DNA of 64,000 bases from Polytrichum commune (Eukaryota; Streptophyta; Polytrichopsida; Polytrichales; Polytrichaceae): contig OX485803.1 in assembly GCA_950295325.1 (NCBI GenBank), positions 41,493,554-41,557,553 of the forward strand. Direction: 5' to 3'. Shown piece by piece: positions 54,801 to 64,000 of this stretch. A model generated the notes under the pieces. It saw nothing but the letters and a program-made list of their open reading frames with translations, had not been told where the DNA came from and made no database searches. Made by a program: the position numbers and the translations under genes. Numbering within the stretch: the first letter of the stretch is position 1; each line of letters begins with the position of its first letter.

Positions 54801-57800
54801 GTGATCCTTGGAGTGAAGATTCCAATCTAGACCTTAATCAATGAGTGCAAGATACATGACATAATATGCCGACAACCAACTGTTGTATATTGAACCTCAT
54901 TGCTCATACCTAACTTAGATGTGCACAATAATTCAAAAATGTAGGTTGTGTTTACCATTACAACATTTTTGAACGGTGTTGATGACCTGTTGTAACCAGG
55001 AACATTTGCCTTAATTTGATTACCTTAAGGTGTCCTTACTTCATCTACATAAGTATATGCATATATATTGAAGTTCAACTCTAACTTGCTTTGAGTGGTC
55101 TTAACCAATGTAAGATTGACATGTGGTAAAGTATCAATGATAATAATTTACGACCTAAGTAAAATGAAAGTACAGTGGTTGCAAATTATTTGTTTAAGCT
55201 GAATTGACTAAAAACCCTTGTGAATATTCCTTGAGATTTGCAAATACTCCATGTTCATTCGGGAGTTGGTTAGCCTTAGGACAATTTGTTTATTTGTTGG
55301 GTCATCCTATGGAAAAAAGGGTGACATGGGGGCGTGAGCACCATGAACCAAAACCACATTTGTTCCTATGATATAAGTTTTAAATTGCTCATTAAATTTT
55401 AAATTTGTTGATTTTTTTTCCATACAAGATTGGAAAGAAAAACACTTTGTTTTATAAATTCCAGTAATAGCTTTGAAAAAATATCTTCAAAATAACTATG
55501 TACATTGAAGATACTAGAAGTAGTCGATGTCAAGTCAAGAAAGTTTATACAGAATGGGCTAAACTAATATATACCCGCATATTTGCACAAAACCAGGTGG
55601 AGCAATATTCTAGTATGATATGTTTAGTTTGTAAGCCAAAATTCTAATCAAATATCCTTTTGTACACCCACATGGGATTGTACATTGAGTGGCCCCCCTT
55701 CCCCCAACACCACCCCAAGATTGAAGAATTGATACTACTCAATGATGCCATCAAGAATGTTTGGAACATAATCTCTAATGAAATAACCTTGTGGTTTTGT
55801 TTTCTTCAACACTTATTATCATTGTCAATGGAACTGAAGTATGATGATATACAAGGACATGAGAGTCTTACAAACATATGGTCATGGGAGTTTGGAGTAT
55901 TTGTAGTCCCAATATATTATGGGGATTGTTAAATCAACCACACATTGCTTAAAACAAGCATAGTCAATATGTAAGGTGTCTACTTGTTCTAACTTATCAT
56001 CCAAGTTGGCAAGAAGTTGGCCAAGTTCATTAACTCTAACACATATAAAGACATCTAATGATCAATACAAATAACATTGATACCAAATTATACCAAATTA
56101 TTGAAAAACATCAACGTGAAAATTATACTTGTACTCGCACAACTAATAATGAACAAATAATTGGGTTTATTTAGATTTTATTTTTCCTATACATATTAAC
56201 ATCATCAAATATTAAAACATTGTTCAACATTCATTTTTTGAAGAAGTGCATAAAACTTATGGGTTGGTAGAATGTAAACTAAATTAATATTTTATGAATC
56301 ATATATATAGGAGATGCCTACACATGCTGAAAAATATTCATTATTAATGTCATCAAACTCAACTTCATTATAATGGAAATTGGTTGTGTTGGAATTCATG
56401 TGCCAAAATAATTGTCCATCCAAATATTTATATCATTATTTACAACCAATTCATGAGCTTTTGTGTCTATATTGGACCACTTCATAGTATGTACATTGGT
56501 ATGATTAAAGTTACATACAAATTTGTTTGAATGAGAGCGATTTTATTTTGAAAGACATTGTATGCGGTATGTCATATCCAATGATCACCTTTGAAAGTAT
56601 CTTTATTATCAAAAAATGAACATAGATCAATAACTATACTCTATATTAATTTTTGGAATCATAATGCTCATTATAATGAACATATTGCATTATATGTGAT
56701 GTAAAAAAAAAACAAGATCAAGATTTGCAACAAACTTGATAAATGAAATGTTAGATAGGAATTGAGGCCATTTAGCATATTCATCAATAATTGAAGGATG
56801 CATAACATTCATGAAGTCTAAAGGTAATGTTTTTAATAGTTTGGTATTTTTGTTACAAATATATGTTTTGGCAATGAGAAAATGTTGATAACTTTAAACG
56901 TACAAAGTGCATAATATAAACAAATGAATAAGACTGTATATATGGCTAAATGTACTAACACTTGTTACACATCAAGTAAAAATATTCTCATTGTTTGAAT
57001 ACGCATACTTGCTTCCATCTTGTTGTCATGACAACTTATGAATTAGTTTTTATTTTGTCAAAATTTGTCCAATAGCTAATAAAATGAGTAACCACAACAT
57101 AATGTTCAGATATATAACTGCGTATTTGTATTTACTTATCATAAAATTCTCACATTAATGCCAAGGATATTTGAATGTTTTTAGACAATCTTTGTAGGAA
57201 AATGTAGGCTTATGTGATTTTACATGCAAGGCAGTTATATAAGTCTTTAAATCTATAGATAAGAAATTTAATAATGATGTTAAAAATATAGTCACCAATT
57301 GTAGGTCCATTTTTCAATTCTTTATTATGAATTTCAATATGATAAGTTTTTTAAGCAATAGATAAAGAGTAAAGTGTTAATGATGCAAAAATTCATGTCT
57401 ATTCAATGGGATGCCATGAAAATTTGAATTAACCTATTGGCTGATGTTTTCCCTACAAGTGTTTTTTCGTGTCAATGTGTTTACGCATCATGAAAATTAA
57501 ATTATATTTTACTATTATCATACATAACATATTTATCAATAAAACTTACAATGGCCATGTTAGAATAGACACCATATATTGGTGCATTGGCCACCCATAA
57601 AAGTCCATGGCAATATTTACTTTCCACAACTTTTAAATTCCGTGACAAAAAGAAAATCCAAGAATATCACAAATATTCTATCATGTTTTATGCATAAAGT
57701 TTGGGAAAACTTATATGATGATCATAATGATATGCACATGTGATGGGATTACATCAAACAAACTCCATTATGTGTTTAGATCCTAAATGTTTAAATAGAA

Positions 57801-60800
57801 TATCAAATCAAGTTTTTTTCAATATAAATTATATAAATATAGAGGTCATTTTCTTTCGGTGCTCTAACCATCACAATATTATTCTTGAAGTCTTAAGTGA
57901 TGAATCATTGTAAAACATTTGTTCTCAAGTGGCATGAATAATAGGTTGATGTGCTTAATCTTGAAAAATCCACATAGAAAAAAATTAATGTGAAATGTTC
58001 TCTAAATTTGATTATGTTAAAGATATCACATGCTTGCAATTCACATCCAAAGGAGTTTTTTTTGTTTTGTTTTGTTTTGTTTGTGTATCTGAAGTCCAGA
58101 TCAAGAGACAACATAATGAATCAACACCTCGGGGGGGGGGGGTAGTCATTGGTTGGAGTAGCAATATATGTGCGAACAAATGATAGGGTATTTTAAAAAC
58201 ATGGGGGCTAAAAATTATAAATGGACTTAAGAGTAATACTGGTATAGGGTATCAAAAATGGCACTGGGCATCTTTAAAGTACTATAGGGTATGGAATAAT
58301 AGGTAATTTGGAATTATAAGTAATGCAAGCCATTTTCCTATTAACCCAAAGTAGAAATTTACATAATGATAGCATGTGAAAAAAAGAAGAGAATTGAAAG
58401 TAATACCCCCCTATAAAATAGTGGTTGTTCGCACCTATATCCTTAACTTTTTAACACACTGCCCCCCCCAAGATCAACACTTTGATGGCTTGAAAAAAAA
58501 AGACATATTTGTAGCAAATTATGGTCATTATGCAAAAGTTTTCATTAAGCAATTATGTGAGAAAAAACATGTTAATTCTAAGAATATTATGGGGTTGACC
58601 AAAAAAACACTATTGAAAAATAAAACTCTTTGCAATGAAGATCTTGAAATAAATCTCATAGTTTTCATTCTAGATTTGGTGCTAGAAAATTTCTAATCTA
58701 AGTTAATGATAAATTCGTTCCAAATAAAAATTAAGCACCAATGAATCTGACACAGTATTTTCATGTTCTTCTTAATCATCATTATTATCGTAGCCACAAG
58801 TAATGTCACTTGCATCAATATGTTGACTTTGTCGTGATAATGCATTAGTTAATGAATTAATTAATTCTATTGAATCCTTCAATTTTATATTCATAGGAAC
58901 TACAAGTTTGGGATTTAAGAAGAAAAATTGAATAACGACTTGTAAAATGTTTCTCTAGCATCATAAAATATTCTTTTAAGGTTCCTTGCATATTATATAG
59001 TCCCCTTCTAATATATAAGTTCTCCCCATGAGGTCTCCACAATCCATGTGGGATATATATAATCCCCTCCTAATACATAGCATATTCTATGTTGTTTTTA
59101 TTTTTCCTAGCACTGTAAAATATTTTCCTAGCACCGTGACCTTTTTTTCTTTTTTTTCAGATCATATAATATTTTCCTGGGCACTATAAATTTTGTTCCA
59201 GCATAGTAACTTGTTTTTTCAAGCACCGTAACTTGTTTTTCCTTCACTGTTCATAATATTTCTACCATTATAAGTCTTCTACAAAAAAAATTTACTTAAG
59301 TAACTCAATCATCTAGTAATTCCAACTTTGTAACTTGTTCTTATTCTTCATATACGGCCATGCAAATTTTAAAGAATCATTTACTATTTTAAGAGCTTTA
59401 AAAGAACTCCCACATCAAATTTACATCTTACATCATGGCAAATACTTATGAGAGTGTTCAAGTACCTTCCTACTTAAGGCTCCCTCCATACTTAATACAA
59501 CTACATGTTGCCGTCATATTTGATGATGCACAATTGCATCCTTAAAGAAATCATCCAAGTTTCAGGTATATAATCATTTCCAATTGCTTGTCTTACACCT
59601 ACCATAAGTTTTTCATACAAAATATTCTATGCATTGAATATTTGTCTTGTACACGTATCATACATCTAAGTTATGAAGGACCGCGTTCATGAGACACCAT
59701 TGCATAGTCTCCCCCCTAAAAGAACGAATAAATTAAGTGTCTTCAAGCTATTAGATTCCAATCTCATTGTTGATGGAATTACTTGGAACTTGAAAAAAAA
59801 CGCAGTGGATGAGTGGTGGCAGGAACGGAGGAGATCAGGGGAGGAGGGTTACATCGGTCAAATCCGACGGTTGAGAAAGCACAGGCAACATGGCCTCACC
59901 AAAAGCCAAAAGCTGCTTTCATTGCCCATAGACTTCTTCTCGACAATTCCACAAAGTTGTTGCATTTGAGATCATGCTCCAAGATCCTTGATGCCATTAT
60001 CTAGCGTTGAATATTATTTATCAAAATTCATAGAGCATTTAGCCACCTAAAGTTCAAAAAAAGCATAAACATCATATGATGAGATTGTTCCCCAATTTTT
60101 CACACAACGTTACTTGAGTTCAAATCTATGAATGCCACACCTTTTTTTGTACGAGGCATGGAAGAGAGAACTACAATAAATATTGTATTTAGTGTCATAT
60201 GGTATGTATTGTCACCATAGTAATTTTTCTAATGACACTTCTTATGAATAATTTTGCAAGTATTGTCATCCCAACTTTGTGTTATTTCACCAAATAATGA
60301 CTCGGAACTACAAAGATCCTCTCACCTTGACATACCCACCAAATATGAATATTTGATTAGTATTACAATTTCGATACCCACATGTAGGTTCTTTGATACC
60401 ATTATGGATGTTGGTTATTGATACCCATGCCTTCACCTAGATATTGGTCCAATATTGGTATTGACACCGACATTGTATCAACTAATATCAATGGTTTGGC
60501 CATACTCTCGCTCAAATTTACGACTTTTGTAATTGACATTTTAACTTTTGATACATGAGAAATTATGTTCTATGCACAGTTGAACTATGATGTGCACACT
60601 CTCAAATTCTGCATATAAGGTATGCGGCCCTAATGTGGACACTTCCAATTCTTGACAATCTTGGCCATTAGCTCAAATCAAGAATTATCTCATCCAGTTA
60701 GCAATTGCAAATTACACATATTATCATTTCAAGTATCAAAATTAGAGTTGAATTGTCAACATTATTAGAGTCCATAGTGAACAATCACATAGACCCTGTC

Positions 60801-61504
60801 TCTTTAAAGAAAGACATAGGCCCTTCCAATTGTGTTAAACAATTAAACCTAGAATGGTGTCTATATATGAAGCACACGTTCCAATCTCATCATATCACGT
60901 GTATCCTTGGTGTCCATTCTAAACTACAAACCTTGTGAAACACCACTCAAATATAGGTGTTTTTAAGAAGAGTGACAAGATAAGGCCCACATACCTTATG
61001 GTTTCTTCAAGGTGGACGTCTACCTCAACTCTTACATGCTCCGAGTGTAGTAACTCAGATAAACTCAAAACTCACCTCTTTTGTATGCAGATGGACTGGG
61101 TTTAGTAGATCATATTCGTCTACATAAGTGGTACACATTCATACTAAAGTTGTTAAATTGAGCTCTCAAAATCTGAAGGGGATTGGTTTAAAAGAGAGTG
61201 GACTTCGTGCTTAAATCATGTTAATAATTCTAAGCTCAATAGTCTAACATAATTGGGGGGACATATACCACCATTTCAAGAGCTTGAGAATCTTCACTTT
61301 GAGAAGATATTCTCACTTTGATAAGATATTCAGTGAGCTCAAAACATGGCTACAAGCATGATATGAATTTGTTGAACATCTTGCACTAATTGGGTCTTTC
61401 ATATTCTAGAAGAAGTGGGTGCAGAGAGAAAAGCATCCTATTAAGGTCCACTTACCTTGTGTGAAGAATTTGATTATAAATTATACACATCACAAAATTT
61501 CATG
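51838..61504. other. Long AT-rich gene-free region
   Basis: No supported gene in about 9.7 kb. ORFs of 60-106 codons (for example 58376-58696 plus, Lys-rich; 59673-59969 plus) have no recognisable features. Visible structure: an ACACTAAACATC / TATTTAGTGT palindrome at 53743-53770, a segment at 52740-52880 repeated in inverse orientation at 62375-62560, a poly-G run at 58131-58142, and R2 copy 3 at 60637-61470. Confidence 0.5.
60637..61470 (+). repeat. Dispersed repeat R2, copy 3
   Basis: It is collinear with 10727-11400 through 'tagcaattgcaaat', 'cccttccaattgtgttaa', 'cactcaaatataggtg' and 'agagtgacaagataaggcccacatacc', then more loosely to 61470. It ends just downstream of the last exon of the hydrolase-like gene. 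Confidence 0.65.
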
Positions 61505-64000
61505 TTAGGTGACTACTGCCTTCTGAGGAGCAAAAGTAGGCCCCAGTATCTCCTTCAGCACAAGTTTAAGTAGCATGTTTTGAGCATTTAGCTCCTTTGC
61601 AAGGCGGTGATCGTTGACATCATGCACCTCCAACTTTACCTGTGCAAATCATAATTTACCATTATACATGAGTTGATGTCAAATGGGATTGATACAATTG
61701 AGTAAGAAGCTGATAGACACACATCAGAAACTCCCAAGACAAATGTCATCAGCACTGATTTCACGTTGATTCAATCACATCTTACTACAACGTCAAATCT
61801 GTGCCTACTAAGCAAATAGGGTTTACAACTTTAATCTTTTGTATGTACATTTTATAGTTGCAAGACCAAATAGGCTGAATTATGAGTTGATGTATCCATG
61901 CTCAGCGAATCACCAGCTAAATGTTGAGTTAGCACTGAAAAGACATTACACCCTGAAAAGTTACGCATCAACACTGACTCAACATTTAACGCTAGTCACT
62001 TGCAACTTGAGATTCGTGGCTGAAAATACAGATGATAACTGTAACCTGGTGAACTTATAACATGCTCCTTGTTCCTCCAATGGTAGTTAAAGCCCAAATG
62101 GAGAAAAGTCATGACATTCTTTGAACTAGGCAGTGGATGTGAGGAGCATTGCCATAGCCTATAGTAGGCCTCCAACCTACTTAGTTGCGGTAGCAGTGAA
62201 GTAGGTACTAGGTGCCTACTACAGTTGATGGCAATACATGTGACATGTGTCCATTACCAATTGCAGTGGTAAGACCACGGTAGGGTCATCAATTGCAAGT
62301 GATAATGTGCCTTTCTTATCCGATTAGGAATAGACATAATACCAAAACCACTTGGCCTAACCACTACACTGAATAGTCCTATTAGTGTGGGTGGAAAATT
62401 ACTGTGGAAATAATTAGCATGAGCCACTCCAATTGTCTAGTGAGAGTGGAAGTAACATGGGTCCAAGACCCCGGGTCTTCCCCTCAATATTTCTCAAGAC
62501 TTCCAATCAACACCTTACATAAAATAAAATAGTCATTTTACATCGAACGTAGCATAAAACCGAATATTCATCCACACCAATTTCCTACAAATACAATTAA
62601 TGTGGCTCATGCTCATTTTCAACTAGAGATTTGACGTGGGTTGAACATTAACATAGCCCACATTAATTTTCATTCTAGGTTTTATTGTGGGCTCTAGAGA
62701 TTTACTTTGGCGCATACTAATAGGACTATTTAGTGGACTATAGTGTTGGTGGTTTACTCCAGGTGAGAGAATTGGTAAAAGGGGATACTGACCTTATCAG
62801 GTGGAAGCAATTTCGCCTGATTGACATCATGTGACCATGTACCGCAGTGCACATAAATTGTAGCATTTGATGAAGATACAGCTGTGAGCAACTCTTCCTT
62901 GAAAGTTTGAAGCCAGTCTTCAGATTGACCAGGCCTGATTGAGGATGTGCTTAGGTCCACCTGGTTCGAGCCAAAAGCATTGTAAGAGAAAAGCTTAGAA
63001 ACTAGAGCTATCCTCTAACTCACCATGAGTTTCGATTGGGAGTTTGTGGTTTTGCATAAAATACCTTCCATGTTTGGTAAATTTCTTTATGGTGGATGCT
63101 TGGAGATAGGTAGCGTGGAGGTTTGAGCGAAGAACATTCTGTATCGGTTCATTGAGGGTCCAACTCATCTTGACATGCCAAGAGGTGCCTAAATGAATTT
63201 GGCCCTCAATGGACTGAAATAGGTTGCTCTTCATTCAGATCCAAACACTATCTCTGAGCGTGCACCACAAGTAGAAAGCAATTATTGATTTTGTATGCAA
63301 AACAACCAATGGAAAACCAAAGGGGACCAACTCCTAACGGAAAGTCCCATTGATTTAAAGGATAACTCTAGTGTCCAGAAAATTAACTCACTATTTCAAA
63401 TAAGTATGAGGGTTCTGCATCTCCAGGAGAAGCACAAAACCTGATACCCAGAGCTCATTGAAGATTTCTGATGAGCTCTGGGTTAAAACTTAGCAAGATT
63501 ATACTTCGACTTTAACAGAGACCTCTGACAAAGAAAACCTTCTGTACACACTAATGCAATAGAAAACCAAATTGCTAATAGAAAGTAATCTTTCCATATT
63601 CTTTCATAGCTCAAATCATGCCCTTCCCTTTTGACGCCCTCCCGAACTTCTTCATTTCTTAGAAATTCATGATTGTTATAACATATTCATAGAGACTGAG
63701 GAAAACATACTTGTGGGCAAAAGGCGATGACGGATGTTGCCAATGTGGAGAACATGAGTGCTGCGCTGGCACCCATGGAGTCACCGAGCATAACAACATC
63801 CCTGTATGGTCTCACTGCAATCTCCAATTCTTTCTTGTAATAATTGCCTAACCCATTCGCTTCAGCCTCATCAGCTGCATTACCTGCATCCCTAAACTCT
63901 GCGCCATCTTCATGAGTATACCATGACCTTTCACTGTCGACAACATAAAGAATGTCGAAAGGTGATGGTGTTCCTTTGGCTATCATTTCAGCTTTGATCT
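61505..64000 (-). CDS. Alpha/beta hydrolase-like protein, last three exons (partial)
   Basis: Exons are 63711-64000 (open at the window edge), 62793-62960 and 61505-61639. Phases are 0 throughout and the stop is TAA at 61505-61507. The first reads IKAEMIAKGTPSPFDILYVV and later VVMLGDSMGASAALMFSTLA. GDSMG fits the GxSxG nucleophile elbow, and TSVIAFCPQ fits the next strand. Exon 2 (VDLSTSSIRPGQSEDWLQ...) ends ATIYVHCGTWSHDVNQAKLL. Exon 3 (VKLEVHDVNDHRLAKELNAQ) supplies a His that could be catalytic. It resembles plant alpha/beta-hydrolase superfamily proteins of unknown substrate. The 5' part lies right of base 64000. A foldback MITE (63005-63368) sits in the first intron seen here. Confidence 0.75.
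62375..62560. repeat. Dispersed repeat, inverse of 52740-52880
   Basis: Shared blocks include 'gcatgagccactccaattgt' (inverse), 'aagtaacatgggtccaagac' and 'tctcaagacttccaa'. It lies in an intron of the hydrolase-like gene. Confidence 0.65.
63005..63368. repeat. TA-flanked foldback MITE, full copy
   Basis: The ends are GAGCTATCC and the inverse of ggataactc, with TA on both sides (63003-63004, 63369-63370). The internal fold is 'ttgagggtccaactcat' against 'atgaatttggccctcaa'. It lies in the hydrolase intron. It confirms the TA target site seen at 2946-3302. Confidence 0.8.

Overview
The window looks like a nuclear chromosome segment of a land plant, probably a seedless one (fern, lycophyte or bryophyte). 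The reasons are split genes with GT-AG introns of about 100 to 1700 bp, an ABCG11/12-type cuticle-lipid transporter, a proline-rich wall protein with a PLAT domain, a short interstitial TTTAGGG array, and very heavy loading with MITEs and other repeats. A CCDC22 homologue is also present. The species-level guess is an inference; I could not run a search.

Host genes. From left to right: the 5' five exons of a CCDC22 homologue (minus, 417-5059, continuing beyond base 1); a small twin-cysteine CHCH-like protein (plus, 6562-6741); a signal-peptide, proline-rich PLAT protein (plus, 15484-17550); a complete 11-exon half-size ABCG transporter of 747 residues (minus, 18501-26180), with a 70-residue one-TM ORF just upstream (26998-27207); and the 3' three exons of an alpha/beta hydrolase-like protein (minus, 61505-64000, continuing beyond the right edge). 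Introns and spacers carry TA-flanked foldback MITEs, a decayed pogo/Tigger-type element, 5S rRNA-derived repeats, tandem arrays and several dispersed families.

The striking region is 30566-47883. I interpret it as one DNA transposon of about 17.3 kb. It has 26-bp perfect terminal inverted repeats starting CACTATATTCG, a degenerate 8-bp target duplication, and a related unoccupied copy of its target repeat near 9913-9920. Inside are minus-strand genes for an FCP1/NIF-type HAD phosphatase-like protein (32057-32806), a two-exon low-complexity protein (31112-31918), and a three-exon protein of 1387 residues with a DGQH (ParB/DndB-like) motif (33340-38042). A divergent plus-strand gene (44288-47352) resembles DUF7869-type proteins, is a candidate transposase, and is broken by an in-frame TAA.

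About 37 copies of a near-perfect palindrome (10-bp arms GTTTGGGTCG / CGACCCAAAC around two variable bases) lie in the promoters, introns and coding parts of this element. Degenerate versions lie in its subterminal regions and in a 253-bp derivative at 48590-48842. The layout suggests a mobile element with its own binding-site system. A 549-bp MITE with an 8-bp duplication is nested inside it.

The right third (47.9-61.5 kb) is AT-rich and repeat-dominated. It holds a 7-unit, 129-bp minisatellite and no convincing gene.
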